Source of the DNA: Candidatus Latescibacterota bacterium
GTDB taxonomy: Bacteria > JAAXHH01 > JACQVL01
Length of the DNA stretch: 6,858 nt
Assembly (NCBI GenBank): GCA_016209865.1
Contig: JACQVL010000162.1
Location: forward strand, 1-6,858
Reading direction: 5' to 3'
The notes beneath the pieces are model-generated. The model was given only the letters and a program-made list of their open reading frames with translations. It was not told where the DNA came from and searched no databases. Of this stretch, positions 1-6,132 are shown one piece after another. Both the position numbers and the translations under genes were made by a program. Positions within the stretch are counted from its first letter, which is position 1; every line of letters begins with the position of its first letter.

Positions 1-31
1 CATATTTCTTCTCTCCCTCCCACCTTTTCTG

Positions 32-60
32 TTGCCAAGCCGTTCGATTTCCGTTATATT
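32..60 (+). promoter_or_regulatory. Sigma70-type promoter upstream of rny
   Basis: A TTGCCA -35 box (32-37) and a TATATT -10 box (55-60) are separated by exactly 17 bp. Transcription would start near 67, leaving a leader of about 135 nt before the rny start codon. The same TATATT box and 17-bp spacing occur at 6066-6094 in this window, which supports both. The first 30 bases are pyrimidine-rich with no recognisable gene. Confidence 0.6.
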
Positions 61-94
61 GTGTCAAATTTCGAAATTATCCCTGCCATTTTTG

Positions 95-182
95 CACGAC
101 TTCTCCTGCCATCGTCCGGTTGCACGGCAGCCGAGGGGAATGCCAGGTCCTGCTGGCAAGGCTGTCGCATCCATCTGTCGTG
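95..182 (+). promoter_or_regulatory. Structured 5' leader of rny, possible small RNA
   Basis: Nested complementary segments can be read directly. An outer 6-bp stem pairs 95-100 (CACGAC) with 177-182 (GTCGTG). An 8-bp stem with one G-U pair joins 125-132 to 160-167. A perfect 6-bp hairpin joins 141-146 (TGCCAG) to 153-158 (CTGGCA) with a 6-nt loop. A large asymmetric internal loop (101-124 opposite 168-176) separates the outer and inner stems. The rny ribosome-binding region (GAGGAAAGGA, 188-197) follows immediately. It could be a leader controlling rny, for instance autoregulation by RNase Y, or a 6S-like RNA, whose general shape (closing stem, big bubble, long hairpin) it resembles. I see no diagnostic 6S sequence and no terminator before rny. 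Confidence 0.35.
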
Positions 183-203
183 ACCCTGAGGAAAGGAATC
201 AGT

Positions 204-1892
204 ATGATGTTCCTGATCGAGCACATTCAGCAGCTCTGGCTCCCCGTGGCTGCCGTCGCGCTCGTCCTGTGCGCCGGCGGGCTGGCCGTCGGGTTTTACT
301 TGGGACGCCGGCGGGCGGCCGACCTCGAAGCCAAAGCGGAGAAGCGGGCGATACGCCTGGTGAAAGACATCGAAGCCCAGAGCAAGGCCGCCCTGTTGGA
401 GGAAAAACGAGAGTGGCATCAGACACGAGCCACGCTCGAGAAAGACCTGAACGAGAAACGGCTGGAGATCGAAGAGGCGGATCAGGCGCTCGCCGTCAGG
501 GAGAAGGAACTCGAACAGCGCCTCGACGGGCTGCACCTGAAAGAGGACCGGCTGGCGGCCCGTGGGGACGACCTGGCCACCCGCGAGATCGCGCTTAAGA
601 CCAAAGATGAACGGCTCGCACGCGCGTCGGTCGAGTACAAGACCCGTCTCGAAAGCCTGGCGAAATTGACGGCGGATGAGGCCAAACGCCTGCTGCTCGA
701 CGAACTGCGGATGGAGGTCAAACAGCAGGCGGCCCTCGAGATGAAAGAGTTGCTCGACCAGGCGAAGGAGACCGCCTCACGCGACGCCAAGAAGGTCATC
801 GCCCTGGCCATCGAACGGTGCGCCGTGGATCAGTCGACCCAGTCGAGCGTGGCGGTTGTCCCCCTGCCGAACGACCAGATCAAGGCCCGGATCATCGGCA
901 AAGACGGCCGGAACATCCGGACGTTCGAGGCGGCCAGCGGGGTCAAGGTGATGGTCGATGATACCCCGGAGGCGGTCGTCATCTCGTGTTTCGACCCGAT
1001 CCGCCGGGAGATCGCCCGGATCTCGATGGAGCAACTCGTGTCGAGCGGGAAGATCACGCAGAGCCGGATCGAAGAAGTGATCGCGCAATCCCAGGTGCAG
1101 ATCGATGAGTTGATCCTGAAAGAAGGCGTCCAGGCGGTGCAGGAGTTGAAACTGGACAGGCTGCACCCCGAGATGGTGAAGCTCGTCGGCCGGATGCGGT
1201 TCCGGACGAGCTACGGCCAGAACGCGCTGGAACACTCGAAAGAAGTCGCCTACCTGACGGGCATGATGGCTGCGGAGCTGGGGATCGACGAGCCATTAGC
1301 CCGCCGCGCCGGCCTGCTCCACGACATCGGGAAAGCGGTCGACCACGAGGTGGAAGGGTCGCACCCGGAGATCGGCCTGGCTTACGCCCTGCGGTACGGC
1401 GAGCCGCCCGAAGTCCAGAACGCCATCGCCGCGCATCATGACGACGCGGAGATCCTCTCCCCCATCACCTTCCTCGTCTCCGCCGCCGACGCGATCTCCG
1501 GGGCGCGCCCCGGCGCGCGCCGGAACGACCCGGAAGATTACATCAAGCGGGTGATCGCCCTGGAAGAGCTCGCTCGTTCCTTCTCGGGCGTGGCGGACGC
1601 GTACGCCATCAACGCCGGACGGGAGATCCGGGTGATGGTCCGGCCAGACGATGTCAGCGACGCCCAGGCCCAGGTCTTAGCGTTCGATATCGCCCAGAAA
1701 ATCCGGGCGGAATTGACGTACCCCGGACAGATCAAAGTGACCGTCATCCGCGGGAAGATCGCGACGGGCTGGACGAATCAGACCGACCAGAAACGCGGCC
1801 AGACGGTCCCGGAACGCCGCCGCCATCAGGGCCACTACGGCCGGTCCTCCCGTCAGGAACGGACGACTATCGGCCATACGGCGGCGAGTTAA
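204..1892 (+). CDS. rny: Ribonuclease Y, membrane-anchored endoribonuclease
   Basis: RNase Y makes the initiating cuts in mRNA decay and acts from the inner face of the cytoplasmic membrane. The 562-residue product shows the whole family layout: a membrane segment (about 12-33), a long charged coiled coil (about 38-205), a KH RNA-binding domain with the GXXG loop in IIGKDGRN (230-237), and an HD hydrolase domain with H344, the HD pair H373-D374 in LLHDIGK, and H411-H412. The core ends with the family's YPGQIKVTVIR (506-516). Start 204 is chosen because AAGGA (193-197) lies 6 nt upstream; the second ATG at 207 is equally possible. A TTG at 120 would extend the frame, but through the leader and without a ribosome site. 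Oddity: about 46 basic, Gln-rich residues follow the usual C-terminus, making it longer than the roughly 520-residue norm. Most tail codons end in G or C, so the tail looks coding. The next gene is queG, not the metallophosphoesterase gene often found after rny. Confidence 0.96.
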   Translation: MMFLIEHIQQLWLPVAAVALVLCAGGLAVGFYLGRRRAADLEAKAEKRAIRLVKDIEAQSKAALLEEKREWHQTRATLEKDLNEKRLEIEEADQALAVREKELEQRLDGLHLKEDRLAARGDDLATREIALKTKDERLARASVEYKTRLESLAKLTADEAKRLLLDELRMEVKQQAALEMKELLDQAKETASRDAKKVIALAIERCAVDQSTQSSVAVVPLPNDQIKARIIGKDGRNIRTFEAASGVKVMVDDTPEAVVISCFDPIRREIARISMEQLVSSGKITQSRIEEVIAQSQVQIDELILKEGVQAVQELKLDRLHPEMVKLVGRMRFRTSYGQNALEHSKEVAYLTGMMAAELGIDEPLARRAGLLHDIGKAVDHEVEGSHPEIGLAYALRYGEPPEVQNAIAAHHDDAEILSPITFLVSAADAISGARPGARRNDPEDYIKRVIALEELARSFSGVADAYAINAGREIRVMVRPDDVSDAQAQVLAFDIAQKIRAELTYPGQIKVTVIRGKIATGWTNQTDQKRGQTVPERRRHQGHYGRSSRQERTTIGHTAAS

Positions 1893-1920
1893 CATCAGTG
1901 ACGAGTGATAAGTAAAAAAA

Positions 1921-1944
1921 GGTTGAGATTGAGGTTAAGGTTGA
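1921..1944. repeat. Hexamer repeats, left block (GGTTGA-type)
   Basis: Four 6-bp units in tandem: GGTTGA, GATTGA, GGTTAA, GGTTGA. The variation between units is all A/G exchange. The complementary block is at 1967-1990. Confidence 0.75.
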
Positions 1945-1966
1945 GAATGACCAGAGATTTTGAATC

Positions 1967-1990
1967 CTAATCTTAACCTCAACCTTAACC
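1967..1990. repeat. Hexamer repeats, right block (TTAACC-type)
   Basis: Four 6-bp units in tandem: CTAATC, TTAACC, TCAACC, TTAACC. This is the inverted counterpart of 1921-1944, in the distal part of the long hairpin. Confidence 0.75.
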
Positions 1991-1996
1991 TGCTCG

Positions 1997-2024
1997 TCAC
2001 TTGTCACTCGTCACTCGTCACTGC
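1997..2024. repeat. Heptamer repeats (TCACTCG-type)
   Basis: Four 7-bp units in tandem: TCACTTG, TCACTCG, TCACTCG, TCACTGC. The inverted unit CGAGTGA is at 1902-1908 in the left arm, which holds fewer copies, so the two arms have differing unit numbers. The block ends 4 nt before the queG start codon. Confidence 0.75.
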
Positions 2025-2028
2025 TGTT

Positions 2029-3249
2029 ATGTCCCTCACCGCTCGGATCAAGGAGCACGCCCACACCCTGGGGTTCGACTTAGTCGGCGTGGCGCCGGTT
2101 CAGCCCGTTCCGCATGGGCAGTTCTACGCCGAATGGCTCGCCCAGGGGTTCGCCGGGGAGATGGCGTACCTGGCCCGTCACGTCGAACGACGGCAGCAGC
2201 CCGATGCCGTCCTGCCGGGCGTACGGTCGGTCGTCGTGGTGGGGATGAATTATTACACCGCTGACTCCGACAAACCATCCGATGATACCCCGCGCGGCGT
2301 CATCGCCCGGTACGCGCGCGGCCGGGACTACCACGACGTGATGACCCGCCGGCTCGACCGACTCCTGTCGTTGATCCGGGCTGAGGCGGGAGAGCCGGTT
2401 CAGGGAAAGACCTGCGTCGACACCGGCCCGGTGCTCGAACGCGACTTAGCCAGCCTGGCCGGCCTCGGCTGGTTCGGGAAGCATACCAACCTGATCAACA
2501 AGCGCGCAGGCTCCTGGTTCCTGCTCGGCGAACTCTTCCTCGACCTCGTCCTGGAGTACGATCAGCCCGCCACCGCCCACTGCGGCACCTGCACCCGCTG
2601 CATCGAGGCGTGTCCCACCCAGGCGATCATCGAGCCGTACGTCGTCGATGCCCGGCGGTGCATCTCCTACCTGACGATCGAGCTGAAGGGGAGCATCCCG
2701 GAGGAATTCAGGCTGCTGATCGGCAACCGGGTGTTCGGCTGCGACGACTGTCAGGACGTCTGTCCCTGGAACCGCAAGGCTCCGATCACCGAAGAGCCGG
2801 ATGTCCTCCCTCGGGAAGGGACTGAATACCCGGCATTGCTCGACCTGATCGGCCTTTCCCCGGATGCGTTCCGCGGCCGGTTCAAGGGCAGCCCGGTCAC
2901 ACGGGCGAAACGGCGGGGCCTTCTGCGGAACGTGACGGTGGCGCTGGGGAATTCGGGCGATCTGCGCGCGGTCCCGGCGCTCATCGACGCGCTGCACGAC
3001 CCGGAGCCGCTCGTCCGCGGACACGCGGCCTGGGCGCTCGGACGCCTCGGCGGGCCGGAATCCCGGATCGCCCTTGAGCACGCCCTGGAGACGGAAACCG
3101 ACCCAGAGACACGCGCGGAGATCGAGCGGGCGATGATCCAGGCACCACAGGATTGGGCGTTTCATCAAAAGAGGGGCTGTAACAATGAACAAACAACTGA
3201 CGATGATCTATTGGAAGGGCGAAAAATTTTGGCTCGGCAAGTTACTTGA
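2029..3249 (+). CDS. queG: Epoxyqueuosine reductase
   Basis: QueG reduces epoxyqueuosine to queuosine in the wobble position of tRNA, using cobalamin and two [4Fe-4S] clusters in the cytoplasm. The 406-residue product has the N-terminal QueG domain (about 1-165), with the expected catalytic Asp131 in VDTGPVLERDLA followed by AGLGWFGKHTNLI. The family usually has GKN where this protein has GKH. The ferredoxin-like part carries C185, C188, C191 and C195, then C211, then C238, C241 and C245, enough for two clusters. A C-terminal HEAT-like repeat (about 297-372) fits the longer bacterial QueG form. ATG 2029 matches the usual N-terminus. An in-frame TTG at 1960 would only add 23 residues encoded by the repeat. 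No Shine-Dalgarno site is visible because the repeat abuts the start. The last residues (about 376-406) are unlike QueG and overlap hicB by 65 nt, which suggests the original 3' end was replaced. Confidence 0.95.
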   Translation: MSLTARIKEHAHTLGFDLVGVAPVQPVPHGQFYAEWLAQGFAGEMAYLARHVERRQQPDAVLPGVRSVVVVGMNYYTADSDKPSDDTPRGVIARYARGRDYHDVMTRRLDRLLSLIRAEAGEPVQGKTCVDTGPVLERDLASLAGLGWFGKHTNLINKRAGSWFLLGELFLDLVLEYDQPATAHCGTCTRCIEACPTQAIIEPYVVDARRCISYLTIELKGSIPEEFRLLIGNRVFGCDDCQDVCPWNRKAPITEEPDVLPREGTEYPALLDLIGLSPDAFRGRFKGSPVTRAKRRGLLRNVTVALGNSGDLRAVPALIDALHDPEPLVRGHAAWALGRLGGPESRIALEHALETETDPETRAEIERAMIQAPQDWAFHQKRGCNNEQTTDDDLLEGRKILARQVT

Positions 3250-3376
3250 GTACCCGGAAATCATGACGCAAGGCGAAACTGTGGAGGAGCTGGAAGAAAA
3301 CCTCAAGGATGCGTATCAACTTCTGGTCATGGATGACGTGCCGGATCATCATCGGATAAAAGAAATCTCAGTATGA
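3185..3376 (+). CDS. hicB: HicB-family antitoxin (short form)
   Basis: The 63-residue protein matches the HicB/UPF0150 partial RNase-H-like fold: a beta-rich start (LTMIYWKGEKFWLGKLLEYP), then TQGETVEELEENLKDAYQL, where the helix follows the turn. This form lacks the C-terminal DNA-binding domain of longer HicB proteins. It would neutralise the HicA toxin encoded next door. GAGGGG (3171-3176), 8 nt before the ATG, is a good ribosome site and lies inside the queG coding sequence. Its stop overlaps the hicA start as ATGA, so the two are translationally coupled, with antitoxin first. GC is near 50% (30 of 60 bases at 3301-3360) against 49 of 60 at 3001-3060 in queG, which indicates acquisition from elsewhere. 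Confidence 0.88.
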   Translation: MNKQLTMIYWKGEKFWLGKLLEYPEIMTQGETVEELEENLKDAYQLLVMDDVPDHHRIKEISV

Positions 3377-3555
3377 AACGAGGTGAGCTCATTCGTCAGC
3401 TCACGCAGGCGGGCTGCGTGTTGTACCGACACGGCTCTCGGCACGATATCTACTTGAATCCGGCCACAGGACAGAAGCAATCTGTGCCGAGGCACACAGA
3501 AATTGACGACGCCTTGGCAAAGCACATCAAGAAGTATTTGGGGCTGAAAGTGTAG
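3373..3555 (+). CDS. hicA: HicA-family mRNA interferase toxin
   Basis: HicA toxins are small ribosome-independent RNases with a dsRNA-binding-like fold that cut mRNA when not bound by HicB. The 60-residue product has the family order: KRGELIRQLTQAGC (2-15), the HGSRHDIY segment (20-27) with the likely catalytic His24, VPRH (39-42), and the C-terminal helix LAKHIKKYLGL. Length and motifs are complete, so the toxin looks intact. It overlaps hicB by 4 nt (ATGA) and shares its lower GC (29 of 60 bases at 3481-3540). No separate promoter is evident. Transcription may come from readthrough of queG or from a promoter within the queG 3' end that I could not recognise. Confidence 0.9.
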   Translation: MKRGELIRQLTQAGCVLYRHGSRHDIYLNPATGQKQSVPRHTEIDDALAKHIKKYLGLKV

Positions 3556-3574
3556 GGATGGCCTTGTGCAGGCT

Positions 3575-3592
3575 GGGGACTCCTGGAGCCCC
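3575..3592. other. Small GC-rich hairpin after hicA
   Basis: GGGG (3575-3578) and CTC (3580-3582) can pair with GAG (3586-3588) and CCCC (3589-3592), leaving one bulged A and a 3-nt loop. No T-run follows, so it is not a standard intrinsic terminator. It lies in the 72-nt gap between hicA and the transporter gene, where I see no clear promoter or ribosome site. Confidence 0.25.
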
Positions 3593-3627
3593 TATACAAC
3601 CCAGAATTCCTGTAAACCTTCGCACTC

Positions 3628-5073
3628 ATGCCTGAACCCGAACGCGCGACCTTCCCCCCGCTGACTCCGGCGCTCCAATCAAACCGCCTGCTCGACCTGC
3701 TGAAGCTCTTCGGTCCGGGCGCGATTATCGCGTCTGTCACGATCGGGAGCGGGGAGACGATCTTCGCATCCCGTGGCGGCGCGATCTTCGGGTACGGGAT
3801 GCTGTGGTGCTTCGTCCTGGGACTGCTGATGAAGGGGGTGCAGGTCTACACCGCGACCCGGTACATCACCCTGACCGGAGAGCATCCGATGGAGCACTGG
3901 GCGCGGTTTCCAGGGCCACGAGCCTGGTTTCCGGCGTGCTTCGGGACGATCTGCGTGCTGTCCTTTCCGTTCTTCCTCTCCGGCCTGCCCGTCATGTTAG
4001 GCACGCTGATGCGCTGGATCGTCGGGACGGGCTCTCCGCAGGTCTGGGGGACGCTGGTCATCCTCATCGCGGTGACGGCCACGCTGCTCCAGACGTACAC
4101 CATCCTGGAGAAAGCCCAGACGGTCATCGTCGGCCTCCTGCTGGTCTGCGTGATGGCCGCCGCCGTCGGGGCGCAGCCTTCCTGGCTGGCGGCGCTCCAG
4201 GGGATGTTCCTGCCGACGCTCCCGCAGTACGACGCCTGGGTGCGGACGGCCTACCCCGCCATCGCCGCCCGGCCGCCCTGGGTGGAGGTGGCGACCTACA
4301 TGGGCGTCATTGGGGGCGGGACGCAGGACTACTTAGCGTACGTCGGGATGATGCGGGAAAAGGGATGGGGGATGCTCGGCCGGACGGAGCAGGGAATTGC
4401 CACCGATAGAGTTGACAACCCCGCGAACGCGGGAATCTACACGCCCGTCCCCCTGTCCGACCGTCCGGAGAACGTCCGAACCGGCCTGGCCTGGCTGAAA
4501 GCCCCGCTGACCGATGCCGTCATCTCGTTCGCCTCTGTCCTGGTCTTTGCGCTCGCGTTCATGCTGCTCGGAGCGACGATCCTGCACACCCAGCGTCTCA
4601 TCCCCGACGGGTTCGACCTGCTCACCCTCCAGGCGCAATTCCTGACCCAGCTGCATCCCCGGCTCCTCTTCGTCTACCAGCTCGGCATCTTCACCGCGTT
4701 CTTCGGGACGATCTACGGGGCGTACGAGCTGTACGCCCGGACAGCCTATGAGTGCTTCCGTCCCGTCTTCCCGGCGTTCCGGCGGCTCCCGCTTCCGACC
4801 GTCCGCCGGTGGGTGGTGAGCTACACCGGCCTGGTCGGACTGGTGCTCGTCTGGACCGGCTGGGAGCCGATCTGGCTGATCACGTTCCCCGCCATCCTGA
4901 CCGGCGTCTTCATGTGCGGCGTCTGGTGTCTCGCCATGATCTGGACGGATCGGCGGTTCCTGCCCGGGCCGTATAGGATGGGAATAGGGCTGTTGCTCCT
5001 GAACGGGATTTCTGGCCTGGCGATGGCGGCGTTTGGCGTCAAGGCGATCGTAGACTATCTGACCGGACTGTGA
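3628..5073 (+). CDS. Divergent Nramp-family membrane transporter
   Basis: This 481-residue integral membrane protein has about eleven hydrophobic segments (near 29-46, 52-74, 100-125, 138-157, 166-183, 219-240, 296-320, 345-372, 393-412, 414-438 and 450-476), the Nramp/LeuT-fold count. The first segment begins with the family's GPG (29-31). The metal-binding DPGN of classic Nramp proteins is replaced by GSGE (40-43). The sixth segment reads GVIGGGTQDYLAY (226-238) and has no Met-Pro-His signature. Transport of Mn2+ or Fe2+ should therefore not be assumed; Mg2+, another cation or an organic substrate is possible. ATG 3628 is the first start after an in-frame stop at 3613-3615, although no clear ribosome site precedes it. 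The next gene starts 18 nt after its stop, suggesting one operon. A palindrome at 4414-4440 falls in the loop after the sixth segment. Confidence 0.85.
   Translation: MPEPERATFPPLTPALQSNRLLDLLKLFGPGAIIASVTIGSGETIFASRGGAIFGYGMLWCFVLGLLMKGVQVYTATRYITLTGEHPMEHWARFPGPRAWFPACFGTICVLSFPFFLSGLPVMLGTLMRWIVGTGSPQVWGTLVILIAVTATLLQTYTILEKAQTVIVGLLLVCVMAAAVGAQPSWLAALQGMFLPTLPQYDAWVRTAYPAIAARPPWVEVATYMGVIGGGTQDYLAYVGMMREKGWGMLGRTEQGIATDRVDNPANAGIYTPVPLSDRPENVRTGLAWLKAPLTDAVISFASVLVFALAFMLLGATILHTQRLIPDGFDLLTLQAQFLTQLHPRLLFVYQLGIFTAFFGTIYGAYELYARTAYECFRPVFPAFRRLPLPTVRRWVVSYTGLVGLVLVWTGWEPIWLITFPAILTGVFMCGVWCLAMIWTDRRFLPGPYRMGIGLLLLNGISGLAMAAFGVKAIVDYLTGL
4414..4440. repeat. Palindrome inside the transporter coding sequence
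   Basis: CCCGC (4420-4424) and GCGGG (4429-4433) form a perfect 5-bp stem around a GAAC loop. From memory, the 27 bases closely resemble a common intergenic bacterial repeat with the core TTCCCGCGAACGCGGGAATC, differing at about three positions in the left arm. Here it is translated in frame as part of RVDNPANAGIYTP (residues 261-273), in a hydrophilic loop. Confidence 0.4.
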
Positions 5074-5091
5074 TCGAGGAGGAGAGGCTGG

Positions 5092-5928
5092 ATGAAACTC
5101 AGTTGCATCACCTTTACGTTCCCGCTGCTTGCGATGGAGCAGGCCGCCGCGATCTTCAAAATTCTCGGCTTCGAGTACATCGACATCATCGGGTACACGA
5201 AAGCCCCGTTCGACGCGATCACCCCGTGGGACATCCAGCGCGACCCGAAAGCGATGCAGACGAAGTTCGAGGCGGTGACCACCCGGCACGGGTTCAAGCC
5301 GAACGACTACTTCTTCACGTTCGGGGAAGGGTTCACCGACCGGCCGGTCAACACCCCGAATCTCGACCTCCGGGCGGAGAACCGGGACGTGTTCAGGCAC
5401 GTCGTCGCGTTCTGCCGGAAGAACGGACTCCGGCACATCACGATGCTCCCCGGCGTCATCTGGGACGACCTGGGGCCCGACCGGTCGCTCGAACTGGCCT
5501 CGGACGCGCTGCGCGAGCTGGTCGACATCGCGGGCGAGGCCGGCCTTCCGGTGGGCATCGAGCCCCATCTGCAATCCGTGTCGGAGTCGATCCCCCGGAC
5601 GCAGCAGTTGTTAGCGATGACGAAGGGACTCACCCTGACGCTCGATTACACCCATTTCATCGCGCAGGACATTCGGCAGAATGAGATCGACGTGTTAGCC
5701 CCGCATGCCTCCCACTTCCACGCCCGACAGGGCGCGCCGGGTCGCCTCCAGGCGGGGATGGATGACGGGACGATCGATTATCCGGCCGTCGCGCGGACGC
5801 TGAAACGAGCCGGGTACGACGGGTTCCTGACCCTGGAGTACTCCTACCAGTCCTGGCAGGGATGCGATAAGACCGAGAACGTCTCGGAGACGATTCGACT
5901 GATGGAGCAGTTAGTCGCGGCGATGTAA
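5092..5928 (+). CDS. Sugar phosphate isomerase/epimerase-like TIM-barrel protein
   Basis: The 278-residue product belongs to the xylose-isomerase-like / AP-endonuclease-2 superfamily of metal-dependent TIM barrels. Candidate metal ligands sit where the family has them: E157 in GIEPHLQS, D185 and H188 in LTLDYTHF, H208 and H210 in SHFHARQG, and E249 in LTLEYSY at the last strand. The N-terminus starts straight into the first strand (MKLSCITFTF) and there is no signal peptide, so it is cytoplasmic. AGGAGG (5077-5082), 9 nt before the ATG, is a strong ribosome site. The gene starts 18 nt after the transporter stop and is probably co-transcribed with it. A role in isomerising or epimerising a sugar or sugar-acid-like compound brought in by the transporter is an inference. 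The substrate cannot be read from the sequence. Confidence 0.85.
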   Translation: MKLSCITFTFPLLAMEQAAAIFKILGFEYIDIIGYTKAPFDAITPWDIQRDPKAMQTKFEAVTTRHGFKPNDYFFTFGEGFTDRPVNTPNLDLRAENRDVFRHVVAFCRKNGLRHITMLPGVIWDDLGPDRSLELASDALRELVDIAGEAGLPVGIEPHLQSVSESIPRTQQLLAMTKGLTLTLDYTHFIAQDIRQNEIDVLAPHASHFHARQGAPGRLQAGMDDGTIDYPAVARTLKRAGYDGFLTLEYSYQSWQGCDKTENVSETIRLMEQLVAAM

Positions 5929-5929
5929 G

Positions 5930-6050
5930 CCCCTCACCATCTCCCCATCCCTCTTCCTCTCCCACGATGGGGAGAGGAAGAGGGAGGAGCCGCTCGTCTT
6001 GCGCTGTGCTCCCCTCTCCCCGCCGTGGGAGAGGGGCCGGGGGTGAGGGG
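5930..6050. repeat. REP-like cluster of GC-rich palindromes
   Basis: Outer arms CCCCTCACC (5930-5938) and GGTGAGGGG (6042-6050) are perfect inverted copies. They enclose two hairpins: a 16-bp perfect stem (5948-5963 with 5970-5985, 6-nt loop) and a 10-bp perfect stem (6011-6020 with 6027-6036, 6-nt loop). The CCCTCACC/CTCTCCC wording is that of a dispersed intergenic repeat found in many GC-rich bacteria, as I recall it. It begins 1 nt after the stop of the TIM-barrel gene. No T-run follows, but the hairpins could still protect the 3' end of that mRNA or slow polymerase. Confidence 0.8.
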
Positions 6051-6065
6051 GCACCGAAAAAATGC

Positions 6066-6094
6066 TTGACTCAACGACTCGACCGTGTTATATT
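6066..6094 (+). promoter_or_regulatory. Strong sigma70-type promoter for the transglycosylase gene
   Basis: TTGACT (6066-6071) and TATATT (6089-6094) are separated by exactly 17 bp, close to consensus. The start site would be near 6101, giving a leader of about 32 nt that contains the AGGAG ribosome site (6124-6128). It lies just after the REP-like cluster, so this gene is transcribed independently of the transporter operon. Confidence 0.8.
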
Positions 6095-6132
6095 GTTTGC
6101 CTCACCGTCTTTCCATCCTGACGAGGAGTGCG

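Larger units (their letters stand above)
1890..2029. repeat. Composite inverted repeat filling the rny-queG gap
   Basis: The 19-bp outer arms 1890-1908 and 2011-2029 are inverted copies with a single mismatch. Further in, 1921-1944 is a near-complement of 1967-1990. The left end is the rny stop codon TAA and the right end supplies the A of the queG ATG, so the element occupies the entire gap. The arms consist of short tandem units, listed separately. A transcript would fold into a long imperfect hairpin with a loop of about 22 nt (1945-1966). It carries no gene, and seven A residues lie at 1914-1920. It looks like a mobile or expanding intergenic palindrome (MITE-like or short-sequence-repeat type) that may affect termination or the stability of the rny mRNA. 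Confidence 0.8.

Noticed and set aside
120-203. N-terminal extension of RNase Y from a TTG at 120
   Set aside because: It passes through the structured leader, has no ribosome site, and places 28 atypical residues before the membrane segment; ATG 204 has a good AAGGA site.
1997-2024. CRISPR-like array
   Set aside because: The units are 7 bp and directly abutting, with no spacers.
2446-3192. 248-codon open frame on the minus strand
   Set aside because: It mirrors queG and has no recognisable domain.
3575-3592. Intrinsic terminator after hicA
   Set aside because: The stem is short with a bulge and no T-run follows, so it is listed only as a hairpin.
3564-3598. Promoter for the transporter gene (TTGTGC with TATACA)
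   Set aside because: Spacing between the boxes is 23 bp, well outside the normal range, and the -35 match is poor.
4333-5574. 413-codon open frame on the minus strand
   Set aside because: It lies opposite the transporter and TIM-barrel genes, which have clear family matches. Its product is a charged, low-complexity sequence typical of an antisense frame in GC-rich DNA.
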